Positions 1-7,608 of a DNA stretch of 29,439 nt are shown here, piece after piece. The stretch comes from a virus, in the IMG/VR virus record IMGVR_UViG_3300009151_000274, positions 1 to 29,439 of that record. One strand, written 5' to 3'. The notes under the pieces are model-generated. The model was not told the DNA's origin, did not search any database, and saw nothing but the letters and a program-made list of their open reading frames with translations. A program made the position numbers and the translations under genes. Numbering within the stretch: position 1 is the stretch's first letter; every line of letters begins with the position of its first letter.

Positions 1-146
1 CAGGCTTTGTGTGCGGCATCGCTACCTTTAACTCCGTGTACACGCTTTGCCCAGGGAAATATTTCCAATAACTTAGCATAGTTTTTTTCAGCATTAGGTT
101 CATCGTAGCTGAGGAATATAATATCTTGTTCAATAATTTTAATCAT
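1..146 (-). CDS. Putative glycosyltransferase-like protein, N-terminal 48 residues (cut by window edge)
   Basis: An open frame begins with ATG at 146-144 and runs off the left edge without a stop. Visible motifs are DIIFLSYDEPNAEKNY near residues 8-23 and WAKRVHGVKGSDAAHKA near 32-48. From memory, this kind of start occurs in phage proteins with a GT-A-like nucleotide-sugar fold, but the catalytic DxD region would lie beyond the edge, so the function is an inference. The start overlaps the end of the upstream gene by 8 bases (ATGATTAA), the same junction geometry as the two junctions before it. That argues for translational coupling and membership in the same cassette as the two GT8-like genes. 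A weak GGA ribosome site lies about 10 bases upstream. It could instead be a conserved phage protein of another role. Confidence 0.6.
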   Translation of the reverse strand, partial: MIKIIEQDIIFLSYDEPNAEKNYAKLLEIFPWAKRVHGVKGSDAAHKA

Positions 147-666
147 AAATGTTTAATCCGTAGGACTTAAATGTAAAGCGTGTCGCTAACTCTATTTTAG
201 ATAAATCACATTCAATTTCTGTTGAAAATGGTACTGTAACTGTATCTGCAACTAAATCAGCAATACTAATAATTATAGTTTTATAAAGAAGATTGAAATT
301 TTCTTTTGATACTACAAAAAACAATATTTTGTCAGATGAATCATCAACCTTATATTCATCCGAAATTGAAAAGCTCCAGCATTTGTCTTTTAAATTCCAG
401 TCTACTATCAATTCTGTTTTTTTCTTAGGCTTTTCGTTAATTAAGAAAAATATACTATTTGACGGTGCGGCAACTACTTCATTATACAGCACAAGGCTTT
501 TTTTACTTACAGTGTAATTATGAAAATCTTTTGCGCCAGTCATAAATTCTAAAAACTCATTGGGTGTAATTTCAACACTATCTTCAGATGATTTATGATT
601 TGCAATACCGTAAACTCTTTTATTATCTACATTATAATGTGCATAGAATTTTTGAACTTTAGACAT
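139..666 (-). CDS. Hypothetical protein, 175 aa, in glycosyltransferase cassette
   Basis: I do not recognise this protein. It is a soluble-looking 175-residue chain with no signal peptide or membrane segment. An aromatic, charged N-terminus (KFYAHYNVDNKRVYGI, residues 6-21) leads into alternating hydrophobic stretches that look like beta strands (IFFLIN, ILFFVV, LYKTIIISIADLV). The ATG at 666-664 is preceded by GGAGA nine bases upstream. It overlaps the stop of the preceding glycosyltransferase by 8 bases (ATGTCTAA), and its own stop overlaps the next gene by 8 bases. Such coupling suggests co-production with the glycosyltransferases, perhaps as a partner or target, but nothing in the sequence fixes a role. 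An open frame on the other strand at 293-517 is a shadow of this gene. Confidence 0.75.
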   Translation of the reverse strand: MSKVQKFYAHYNVDNKRVYGIANHKSSEDSVEITPNEFLEFMTGAKDFHNYTVSKKSLVLYNEVVAAPSNSIFFLINEKPKKKTELIVDWNLKDKCWSFSISDEYKVDDSSDKILFFVVSKENFNLLYKTIIISIADLVADTVTVPFSTEIECDLSKIELATRFTFKSYGLNIYD

Positions 667-1498
667 TTGCTAAGTTCTCCAATTTTTTTAGTATAGATTT
701 AGTAATGAAGTCCTTTTCAACATAGTGGAACAATTTATGTTGACGTATGTTAGCAACTTCGAGATAGCCGTTACTGTTTAAATTAACTGGCACAGTATTG
801 CTCCAACTGGCTGCTCCTGAAGACCACCCCTGGAGTGGAACTTTCATATGTATGAATTCAAGCGGACTATTTTTATCTAGAGCTATCTCTGTTAATCCCA
901 TCATGTCAACTGTGATAGCCGCTGTTAAATCCATGCTTAACCATTTTTGATATTCTTTTACAGCAAAATGATCATAACTCCATTCCCAGTTATTACATAC
1001 AAATTCTAATACTTTATAAAAATCATACGCTGGTTGAGTTTTTTTAAAATAGTGTAATCCGAAATACACGTTAGGTAAGTTATTAGCAATAAATGCACGG
1101 CGGTGGACTGTGTCGTATACTTCTTCTAATTTATAATTCCTAATTCTAGAGCAAAATTTAATATCGTAGTTGCTACAATATGTCCACCATCCACTAATAT
1201 CCTCTAGTAGCAACATATCAACATCGAGTACTATAGTTTCATCATATGGTGTAGCATGAAATATTTTCCAACGATTTTCAACTTTCCAATCTGTATCAGA
1301 GGCATCGTCATTAAATGGAATAGGAATAATTTGATCAAATATCTTTTGATATTTTTTTGGTACTGGATCGTTAGTTATTAGACTGATAGAATTATTCTCG
1401 TGTTGACTTGCCTTAATACTTAACGCTAGTGCATATGCCTGAGTAATATAGTCAACTGTTTTATTATTTTGGGCGAGGACGACGAAACCTTTAGACAC
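659..1498 (-). CDS. GT8-like glycosyltransferase (second of tandem pair)
   Basis: A probable sugar transferase of the GT-A type, closest in look to family GT8. An N-terminal strand GFVVLAQN is followed by ITND near residue 43. A DxD motif in VLDVDMLLLED (aspartates 92 and 94 from this start) would bind the metal and nucleotide-sugar. A late histidine in KLFHYVEKDF matches the C-terminal metal-binding histidine typical of the family. A TTG at 1513-1511 would add five residues. I prefer GTG at 1498 because it gives an 8-base GTGTCTAA overlap with the upstream stop, identical in form to the next junction (ATGTCTAA), and puts SKGFVVLAQN right at the N-terminus. A G-rich tract lies just upstream. 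It is paralogous to its upstream neighbour. The acceptor is unknown; virion proteins, phage DNA and host surface glycans are all possible. Confidence 0.8.
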   Translation of the reverse strand: MSKGFVVLAQNNKTVDYITQAYALALSIKASQHENNSISLITNDPVPKKYQKIFDQIIPIPFNDDASDTDWKVENRWKIFHATPYDETIVLDVDMLLLEDISGWWTYCSNYDIKFCSRIRNYKLEEVYDTVHRRAFIANNLPNVYFGLHYFKKTQPAYDFYKVLEFVCNNWEWSYDHFAVKEYQKWLSMDLTAAITVDMMGLTEIALDKNSPLEFIHMKVPLQGWSSGAASWSNTVPVNLNSNGYLEVANIRQHKLFHYVEKDFITKSILKKLENLANV

Positions 1499-2339
1499 CG
1501 TTGCCCCCGTCAATAAATCTTAAAAGACTATATTTGTTCATAACATGTACATCGAGACCTGATGTTTTTGCTACTAAGTACTCACCAGGATAATTTTTCT
1601 TTTCAACTAAAAACTGCATATTGTTATCATTAGCAGTAACTAGTATATCAGTATCAGCTGAATAAGTCATTTTTCCAGGTAATTCTGTAGAAAAGCTATT
1701 TGTAGTATTTCCCGACATAATATGTATAGCGATACTGAAAGCAAAATCATTTCTAAATAGAGCAGAATCAATAGTGTATAGTGTCCGATAATATACCCAA
1801 TTAGCTTTAATATAATCTATCAGATCAAAGAATACTGCTGTTAATGGTGTTTTTTGAAATATAAAAACTGTAGCCCAGAAAAAAGGAATACTATATTGAT
1901 TTATAGTTTTAAACTCGACCGGATCTCTTCCCAAGGCAAGATCAAAACTATGTTGATAGATTTGAAAATCATGATCAAGATCTAAAGCAGATTTTAATAC
2001 ATTAGAATTTAATATATAATCGCTATCTAACACTAGTGTTTTATCATACGGTGTTAAATTGTATACTTGATTTCTTGAAAGATTTTTCCAATCTAATACC
2101 TTAGATGATAACTTGCCGTCATTAAATTTCTTAGTCTGTCTTGACGTATCTTTAGGGAGGGAAATTATTTGATCAAAATTATGATCAGGAAAATTCGACT
2201 GTAACCACTTACTACTATCAGTAATGATACTAACCGGAATATCTAAATGTTGTTTTACTCGCAAGGCAGCAAAGTTTGCTAACTTAACATAGTCAATGCC
2301 GCCGTTATTTTGAGCAAATATTACTGCGCCGACGGTCAT
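1491..2339 (-). CDS. GT8-like glycosyltransferase (first of tandem pair)
   Basis: A 282-residue protein with the same architecture as the following gene. It has an N-terminal strand GAVIFAQNN, then IITDSSKW near residue 38, a DxD motif in TLVLDSDYIL (aspartates 105 and 107), a conserved aromatic stretch FFWATVFIF near residue 155, and LDVHVMNKY near the C-terminus as the candidate metal-binding histidine. These features fit a GT-A fold retaining glycosyltransferase of the GT8 type; the donor and acceptor cannot be read from sequence. The ATG overlaps the upstream stop by 4 bases (ATGA), so the genes are coupled. Low residue identity with its neighbour but matching motif order suggests an old tandem duplication. 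Both paralogues keep the DxD, so neither looks dead. Confidence 0.82.
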   Translation of the reverse strand: MTVGAVIFAQNNGGIDYVKLANFAALRVKQHLDIPVSIITDSSKWLQSNFPDHNFDQIISLPKDTSRQTKKFNDGKLSSKVLDWKNLSRNQVYNLTPYDKTLVLDSDYILNSNVLKSALDLDHDFQIYQHSFDLALGRDPVEFKTINQYSIPFFWATVFIFQKTPLTAVFFDLIDYIKANWVYYRTLYTIDSALFRNDFAFSIAIHIMSGNTTNSFSTELPGKMTYSADTDILVTANDNNMQFLVEKKNYPGEYLVAKTSGLDVHVMNKYSLLRFIDGGNGV

Positions 2340-2686
2340 AGATTAACTATGTCCTCAACTTTTCTTTTGTTTTTTATTTCTGCGTATTTTGCAGAATAGT
2401 CGTTTGTAGATTCAAAGTATATTAGCATAATGTCATCGAAGAATTGCTGAACATCATTAATAACTATTGGAAGATTATTACTATCAACGAACGGAACATC
2501 AGATGTATAACCGAGATCAATAACTGACTTAGTAAAGGTAATTAGTTCTTGTGATACTTTAAATGTTGCACCATTAGTATAGTAAACTAATTTTTGGCTA
2601 TATTCTTCTAGCAGAATTCTTTTCTGATTAGACAGGGTTGCCATATAATTGGCAACTGAAAAGGCTTTTTGAATTTTTTCGTCCAT
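2336..2686 (-). CDS. Small conserved-looking protein heading the glycosyltransferase cassette, 116 aa
   Basis: A mostly helical-looking protein beginning MDEKIQKAFSVANYMATLSN, with a central YYTNGATFKVSQELITF and an acidic-aromatic C-terminal half (DVQQFFDDIMLIYFES). It has no membrane segment. From memory it resembles small hypothetical proteins of marine T4-like phages; I know no function. A longer frame begins at GTG 2698, but that codon is part of a GTGAGA ribosome site lying 6 bases before ATG 2686, and the inferred transcript start (about 2705) leaves almost no leader for it. I therefore take ATG 2686. It is the first gene after the sigma-70-like promoter and overlaps the first glycosyltransferase by 4 bases. 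It may be an assembly or chaperone-like factor, but that is speculation. Confidence 0.78.
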   Translation of the reverse strand: MDEKIQKAFSVANYMATLSNQKRILLEEYSQKLVYYTNGATFKVSQELITFTKSVIDLGYTSDVPFVDSNNLPIVINDVQQFFDDIMLIYFESTNDYSAKYAEIKNKRKVEDIVNL

Positions 2687-2692
2687 TGATAA

Positions 2693-2698
2693 TCTCAC
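2693..2698 (-). promoter_or_regulatory. Ribosome binding site deciding the start of the 116-aa gene
   Basis: GTGAGA on the minus strand, followed by a 6-base spacer (TTATCA) and ATG at 2686-2684. The GTG that a longest-frame rule would choose as a start is itself within this site. Confidence 0.55.
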
Positions 2699-2711
2699 GA
2701 GTAATGTATAA

Positions 2712-2740
2712 AGTATACACTACTTTAATTATCAAGTCAA
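2712..2740 (-). promoter_or_regulatory. Near-consensus sigma-70 promoter for the glycosyltransferase cassette
   Basis: On the minus strand TTGACT (2740-2735) is separated by exactly 17 bases from TATACT (2717-2712). Each hexamer matches five of six bases of the bacterial housekeeping consensus. Transcription would begin near 2705, leaving a leader of about 18 bases that contains GTGAGA. It lies in the 60-base gap between the 347-aa structural gene and the small gene at 2686. None of the TATAAATA-type late elements seen upstream of other genes is present here, so this cassette appears to use unmodified host polymerase. Confidence 0.75.
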
Positions 2741-2758
2741 CGATTTAGGAGTTTAATT

Positions 2759-3802
2759 TTAGAGCGTAGTTTGAGTCGAAACTACAGGCACAGGTACTGT
2801 TACGTTAGTATTAGCTGTAGGATATCTTGCTTTAACAAAACTAAACAATGCGCCAGTTACTGATTCGTCAATACCAAAAGTTGGACTATGACCTGTGACT
2901 GTTGCCAAGTCATTGTACAGTACTCTAAATGTCAATGCACCATTAGAGGCGGCGCTTGCATAGATTCGCCATTCGTTTGGAGTATATAAGTCTGCTCCTA
3001 CCCCGAGGGCGTTTACATACTGTAGGAATTCTCTGCCAACGTTATCACCGGATATTAGGTTATAAAATCCATATGTTCCACCACCTGCAATCGTACCGTT
3101 CGTGTTAGATTTAGTAGTGTCATTGGCATTAAAACTAATAGTACCTGAATTATTTAAGAGTTGATTCCAAGAATAGTTTTTTGAACCGGCGACACCAGCG
3201 CCAGTTTTGTCTAAGTTATCCCAGCGGGCGGCACTAAATTGAATTGCTCCGCCAGAGTTGAAGAAAAATCTTGCAACATCCAAACTAGATAACCCAGCAG
3301 TAACTTGTGAAGCTGTTGGGGGGAATGTTACTGTTATAGTATGACTAACTGTTGTATTCCAAGTTGCAGTTCTGATACCGTTGGCTGTTGAACCTGTTGG
3401 ATTTAATATATCAAATGTAGACATCTGATTAATATCGTATAGCATTTTATCGGTAGCGCAGGCATTAGCCATTGTTAACATAGCTAATCGATCTGCTTCT
3501 TTGATCTGGACGCTAGATGTTGGGATCTTTAAACATGAACCGGCTACATACCCAGGATCATACGGGCCAAGATCTTGAATGGTAGTACCATTTTGATGTT
3601 GGCGGCATGCGACAATATCTAATCGTAAATTTGTCCATTGAGTTGATGTGATTTTACTATTCTGTACAACACCAACGGATGAGCTTTGGACTGACTGTCC
3701 GTACCCAGAGGTACTAGACCCTGTTCCTAAAATCGGAGCGATTACGGATTGAATTGCAATATATTCGGCAGCTTCAATTTTATTACCTACACCAGCAGTC
3801 AT
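2759..3802 (-). CDS. Putative tail or fibre structural protein, 347 aa
   Basis: A Ser/Thr/Gly/Asn-rich 347-residue protein with no signal peptide. The N-terminal part (AAEYIAIQSVIAPILGTGSS, then YGQSVQSSSVG and WTNLRLDIVACRQHQNGTT) resembles, from memory, a structural protein repeatedly found beside tail genes of marine T4-like phages. Residues about 150-260 are beta-rich (HTITVTFPPTASQV, then ARFFFNSGGAIQFSA), followed by NEWRIYASAASNGALTFRV near residue 280. I infer a virion surface or tail component from composition and neighbours. The ATG has a strong AGAGGA ribosome site 5 bases upstream and a perfect TATAAATA late element 25 bases upstream of the start. It is the last gene before the promoter switch at 2740. 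Confidence 0.75.
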   Translation of the reverse strand: MTAGVGNKIEAAEYIAIQSVIAPILGTGSSTSGYGQSVQSSSVGVVQNSKITSTQWTNLRLDIVACRQHQNGTTIQDLGPYDPGYVAGSCLKIPTSSVQIKEADRLAMLTMANACATDKMLYDINQMSTFDILNPTGSTANGIRTATWNTTVSHTITVTFPPTASQVTAGLSSLDVARFFFNSGGAIQFSAARWDNLDKTGAGVAGSKNYSWNQLLNNSGTISFNANDTTKSNTNGTIAGGGTYGFYNLISGDNVGREFLQYVNALGVGADLYTPNEWRIYASAASNGALTFRVLYNDLATVTGHSPTFGIDESVTGALFSFVKARYPTANTNVTVPVPVVSTQTTL

Positions 3803-3807
3803 AATTA

Positions 3808-3813
3808 TCCTCT
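3808..3813 (-). promoter_or_regulatory. Strong ribosome binding site, 347-aa protein
   Basis: AGAGGA on the minus strand with a 5-base spacer to ATG 3802-3800. It supports that start and high translation. Confidence 0.6.
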
Positions 3814-3827
3814 TTTTACGTTCAGTT

Positions 3828-3835
3828 TATTTATA
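3828..3835 (-). promoter_or_regulatory. T4-type late promoter, perfect TATAAATA
   Basis: TATAAATA reads on the minus strand at 3835-3828, two bases after the stop of the preceding fibre gene and 25 bases before the start of the 347-aa gene. In T4-like phages this octamer is the late promoter recognised by the phage sigma factor gp55 with the gp45 clamp. I assume an equivalent factor exists outside this window. The match is exact and in one of the few non-coding gaps. Confidence 0.75.
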
Positions 3836-3836
3836 G

Positions 3837-5333
3837 TTATAAAACTATACATTCAATAAGTTTGATTCCAGAATCATCGCTAGATTCCAATGCGATTGCA
3901 AATAGTACATCTGAATTACTATAATCATTCGCTATTGAAATAGCAGTGCCAGCTGTAAATGCTCTCATTCGGTCGCCTTTAGCAACTGGTCCAAACACTT
4001 TAACTGGAACACGGCCTTTAAGTGCGATGTATGTGCCACCTACTAGATCTTTATTCATCATAAACGCTGGTTTATCACTGACTACGCCGATTGCACGACT
4101 GTTAGTTTGGCAAGCAGTAACTTCTTTCTCACCGCCAACTGCTACTACTGTACCAACAGGATATTCTGCATCAGCTAAGTATTTTTCTGCTAAGTCAGCA
4201 TATTGTGCCGCCGTAGCCGTACCGCTGAATAAGTTGGCAGCAATATTTTGGTTACTATCTCTAGCAACAATGGTGCTAGCTGCCGATGCAGTACTAGCAG
4301 AAACAAAACTGCTTCCTAATAATAGTGTATTAGCTTTTTCTGAAATTCCAGTGAAGTTTGCTCCGTAAATTGTTACAAACTTTACCGTAGCAGAACCAAT
4401 ATTCGATGTAGCATCTTGTCCTGGGAGAATATCTGCGCCGGCTAATGTCATCGGCTTATATACTGCCGCAGTAGAAGCGTTTCTTGTTCTAAACTGTATT
4501 TGTTCGTTTGATTGATTTTCAATAATCGGAGTTAAGCTACCTTCATTAAATACATGCAATCTTGCTACAGAACTACCAACAGTATATCCTACATCAGCAA
4601 AATTAACTAATGCTGTAAATCCTGCATTGGCAGATTTTACAAAATCAGCGGCAGCAAATCCGCCTAACCTATCCGAGTTAGTTGATGTTCCCCAGAACCT
4701 AGTAGCATCTGTAGTCTGGCCTGGTTGTGAATCATTAGCTGTAGAAGCAAGTGTTATACCTCTGCGTATGGTACTAAAATTAGAAGCAACTAATGAAGCT
4801 TCAGTTGTCGGATCTAATGGAAAACTATCGGCAGCACTAACTGTAAATATTGTAGCATTGTTACTTAATGCTTCAACGATAGGATAAGTGGTTCCGCTGA
4901 GTGATCGAACAGTTCTCGATCTAACTTGCGTAGTTGAATATCCAGCGGCAACTTGCGGTCCGACTAGTGTAAAGTCACTACCGTTCCATGCATTAAGTTG
5001 ATTATTAATAGTATCAAACCAAAAATCGCCAATTGTTAAGCCTGTTGGGCGGGTTGATCCAGTTTCTGCGCCGCCTGTTGTGCGGAATTTATTACCGTCA
5101 AAGAATTTTAACTTGCTGTTGGCGCTGTCAAACCAAATTTGGCCTGAAAGTGGTTTAGGTGGTTGGGTAGTATTAGCGAAGTTTTCTAGCAAATATACAA
5201 AATTTTCATTCTGTACGCCGCCGTAACCAGCATAATTTTTACCGATTAATTTAAGATCAAGGGTAGCGTCAACAGTGCCGTCGGCTACTACTGTAATTTG
5301 TGTACCGTTATATCTATTTATGGTGTATGACAT
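3837..5333 (-). CDS. Tail fibre, shared N-terminal module with G2-peptidase-like C-terminus, 498 aa
   Basis: Residues 1-127 form the attachment-like module shared with the next two upstream fibre genes. They include LIGKNYAGYGG, FVYLLENFAN (46-55), GQIWFDSANSKLKFFDG (64-80) and a second half-repeat GDFWFDTINNQL (102-113). Residues 130-370 are Ser/Thr/Ala-rich beta-type shaft. Near 305-330 lies a GQDATSNIGSATVKFVTIYG motif common in phage fibres. The C-terminal 120 residues (YADLAEKYLADAEY at 378-391, GVVSDKPAFMMN at 416-427, VPVKVFGPVAKGDRM) resemble C-terminal fibre domains related to the self-cleaving G2 peptidase type; I cannot identify a nucleophile with confidence. A CATAAATA late element lies 24 bases before the start, and AAGGA is the ribosome site. 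It is probably one of several alternative host-contact fibres. Confidence 0.82.
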   Translation of the reverse strand: MSYTINRYNGTQITVVADGTVDATLDLKLIGKNYAGYGGVQNENFVYLLENFANTTQPPKPLSGQIWFDSANSKLKFFDGNKFRTTGGAETGSTRPTGLTIGDFWFDTINNQLNAWNGSDFTLVGPQVAAGYSTTQVRSRTVRSLSGTTYPIVEALSNNATIFTVSAADSFPLDPTTEASLVASNFSTIRRGITLASTANDSQPGQTTDATRFWGTSTNSDRLGGFAAADFVKSANAGFTALVNFADVGYTVGSSVARLHVFNEGSLTPIIENQSNEQIQFRTRNASTAAVYKPMTLAGADILPGQDATSNIGSATVKFVTIYGANFTGISEKANTLLLGSSFVSASTASAASTIVARDSNQNIAANLFSGTATAAQYADLAEKYLADAEYPVGTVVAVGGEKEVTACQTNSRAIGVVSDKPAFMMNKDLVGGTYIALKGRVPVKVFGPVAKGDRMRAFTAGTAISIANDYSNSDVLFAIALESSDDSGIKLIECIVL

Positions 5334-5357
5334 CTGACTCGTTTCCTTATTCTTATA

Positions 5358-5365
5358 TATTTATG
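5358..5365 (-). promoter_or_regulatory. T4-type late promoter variant, CATAAATA
   Basis: CATAAATA on the minus strand matches the TATAAATA late octamer at seven of eight positions. It lies 24 bases before the 498-aa fibre start, almost the same spacing as the perfect copy at 3835-3828. It falls in the 58-base gap 5334-5391, in which I see no terminator hairpin. Confidence 0.55.
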
Positions 5366-5391
5366 CTGTTTTATCTTAAATTTCTAATAGC

Positions 5392-7608
5392 TTACAGGTC
5401 ATTCTGATAAACCCAGACACCTGATTGCATTGTAAACTTTCTAATTGCTGTGCCGGCACCGTCTGTGCAAACTGCTCTACAGATAGAACTATCTAACCAT
5501 TCGGTATTCGGGAACAATTTAGCTAGATATGTTATTGCAATTTGAGCGTTAGTTAGGCCAGTTGTCGTTAAACTTATGGCTACAGATCGTGTTTTTACCT
5601 GGGTATCTACATAATTCTTAGTTGCGGCGTCTTGTGCAGAAGCAGGATCGGCTACATTGCTTATTTTAGAGCTACTTGCGCTGATAATGCCTGCGCCCTT
5701 GGGATCTAAAACTATATTTCCGTCTGTAAATGCCGGTGTGCTATTCGCTAATGTTACGTTACCGCTTAGATCAGCAGTTATTGATAAGTTAGTTACGTTT
5801 AAAGATGTTAATGTTCCTACACTAGTCAGGCTTGAATTTGTAATCCCAGCACCTAATGTATTTGTATCTAACACTGTAGTACCGTTAATTTTGTATGCTC
5901 TACCAGATACTAAATTTATATGCTCAGAACTACTCCAATATGCCCCTACATTTGTCCAGATAAATGTCTTATCTGTTGTACCTTTAAGTGTAAATCCGCC
6001 GCCGTCTGCGTATATGTCTGATGCACCTATAGTAATATCAGTTAAAGTTCCTATTACAGGTGTTGTGCCGCCAGTAACAGTGTATTTAATACTAGTTCCG
6101 CTGACAACAGTTGTTACTAATACGCTTGTAGGTGTGCCTCCATATAGTACACCTGTACCGCTTGTTGCAGTAATAAAACTGCCGACATTTGCCGCGCTGG
6201 TTGAAGAGATACTTGCAATAGTTGCAATCCACGGGCTACCTAATGCACTGCTTACAACTGTTAATGTTAAATTATTTGTAGGAGCTGTACCGCCTAAATC
6301 TGCTCCTGAAATTACAATAGTATCACCTACAGCATAATTACTGCCAGCTGAAGTAACTGTTATAGTAGCTGTACTATAGTTCGTGGCGGCACCAGATTTA
6401 ACGATTGTAAACACTGCGCCTGTACCGCTACCGCTGGTAGATAACTGTGTTTTTCCAGCATATGTTGCGGCGGCAGTAACACTAGTACCACTTTTTGTAA
6501 CTGCAACAGACCCTAAGTTAAAAGGTCCTGAAACACTTGTTATACTTCCTGTACCGATATTAGTAGTAACCTTAGCTAATTCAAAGTTTTTATCATCAAT
6601 GTTAATAGTTGTTGAATTAATAGTTGTTGTGGTACCATTAACTGTTAAGTTACCTTCAACAATTAAACTTCCAGGGCTTGAAACTGTACCAACATGTAAT
6701 GTTGCAGTTGGTGCTGAATTGAAAAGCCCGATATAATTATTAGTAGCATCAACAAATAATGCTGTTGGGTATGTTGACCCATTTCTAGTAGTAATTTTGA
6801 AGTTCTGACCAGATGTGTTTGATTGAATATTAAATAGTGTCGATGATACATTAATTTCAGTGTTGCCACTTGCACCTAACACTAATGGTTTAATATTATT
6901 GATAGTAAGTGTTCCTGCCGTAGCTGAATCATCGCTTGTTGATATAAAATTTTCTGCTGTCTTAATAGAACCGTCAGCGGCTAGTAATGTGTCAGCTTGT
7001 GTTACTGGAACTCTTAATTTAACGCCGGTAAATGTACTTGCATTAAATCCAACATATATCTGTCCAGTGTATTGAGAAATTGGAGAACTAGGAGTAAATT
7101 GTGTATTACTCCAGATACCGAGTAAAGTTGTACCTACAAACATATTTGTAACAATGTGTGTAAGTCCATCTGTTCCAATTATGCTTTCTACAACAAAACC
7201 ACTTAACCCTTGAGATCTTGTAAAGACCGGACCTGCTAATACTGTTGCTGTGCCATCATTGAATCGCAGTTGGCCATTATTGCTATCAATCCAAATATCA
7301 CCTGCATTAATTCCGCTCGGTGAAGATGCAGATACTATTGTGCCGCCGCTAACCTTAAAATTAACACCATCATAAACTTTTAATCTATTTTGTGTAGTGT
7401 CAAACCAAAGCTGGCCAACTATTGGTGTTCTCGGTTGTACTGAGTTAGCAAAATTTTCCAACAGATATACAAAGTTTTGATTAAGAGCTGTGCCATATGC
7501 ACTTGCACTTTTAGCTACTAGGGTGAGACTAGAATGAACTTGGTCAGTAGTTCCATCGACTAGCTCAGTTAAAATTGTTCCATCGGATTTTGTTATTATA
7601 TAGCTCAT
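5392..7608 (-). CDS. Tail fibre with shared N-terminal module, 738 aa
   Basis: Residues 1-127 carry the shared module: FVYLLENFAN (46-55), GQLWFDTTQNRLKVYDG (65-81), GDIWIDSNNGQLRFNDG (103-119), then VVESIIGTDGLTHIV. The shaft (about 130-350) contains GLFNSAPTATLHVG and NLTVNGTTTTINSTTINIDD, the low-complexity repeat type typical of phage fibres. Residues 355-560 hold Gly/Ser/Thr-rich repeats (GSGTGAVFTIVKSG, SAGSNYAVGDTIVISGADLG). A C-terminal tip of about 80 residues starts after DAATKNYVDTQVKTR and contains LFPNTEWLDSSICRAVCTDG, with two cysteines. The ATG overlaps the upstream fibre's stop by 4 bases (ATGA); no strong ribosome site is visible, so coupling likely drives translation. The antisense frames at 5657-6337 and 6383-6736 are V/L/P-rich shadows of this Thr/Gly-rich sequence. 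Confidence 0.82.
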   Translation of the reverse strand: MSYIITKSDGTILTELVDGTTDQVHSSLTLVAKSASAYGTALNQNFVYLLENFANSVQPRTPIVGQLWFDTTQNRLKVYDGVNFKVSGGTIVSASSPSGINAGDIWIDSNNGQLRFNDGTATVLAGPVFTRSQGLSGFVVESIIGTDGLTHIVTNMFVGTTLLGIWSNTQFTPSSPISQYTGQIYVGFNASTFTGVKLRVPVTQADTLLAADGSIKTAENFISTSDDSATAGTLTINNIKPLVLGASGNTEINVSSTLFNIQSNTSGQNFKITTRNGSTYPTALFVDATNNYIGLFNSAPTATLHVGTVSSPGSLIVEGNLTVNGTTTTINSTTINIDDKNFELAKVTTNIGTGSITSVSGPFNLGSVAVTKSGTSVTAAATYAGKTQLSTSGSGTGAVFTIVKSGAATNYSTATITVTSAGSNYAVGDTIVISGADLGGTAPTNNLTLTVVSSALGSPWIATIASISSTSAANVGSFITATSGTGVLYGGTPTSVLVTTVVSGTSIKYTVTGGTTPVIGTLTDITIGASDIYADGGGFTLKGTTDKTFIWTNVGAYWSSSEHINLVSGRAYKINGTTVLDTNTLGAGITNSSLTSVGTLTSLNVTNLSITADLSGNVTLANSTPAFTDGNIVLDPKGAGIISASSSKISNVADPASAQDAATKNYVDTQVKTRSVAISLTTTGLTNAQIAITYLAKLFPNTEWLDSSICRAVCTDGAGTAIRKFTMQSGVWVYQNDL

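Noticed and set aside
1496-1513. TTG start at 1513 for the second glycosyltransferase
   Set aside because: GTG 1498 gives the same 8-base overlap geometry as the next junction and starts directly before the conserved first strand; the five extra residues look like non-coding read-in.
2699-2758. Terminator between the structural and glycosyltransferase cassettes
   Set aside because: No GC-rich stem followed by a T run is visible on the minus strand, so read-through from the late transcript remains possible.
3946-4887. Plus-strand frames at 3946-4368 and 4627-4887
   Set aside because: They are shadows of the 498-aa fibre gene, with the same compositional artefact and no recognisable domain.
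5657-7075. Plus-strand open frames of up to 226 residues (5657-6337, 6383-6736, 6860-7075)
   Set aside because: They are V/L/P-rich antisense readings of Thr/Gly/Ser-rich fibre sequence, have no operon context or promoters, and lie entirely inside a well-supported minus-strand gene.
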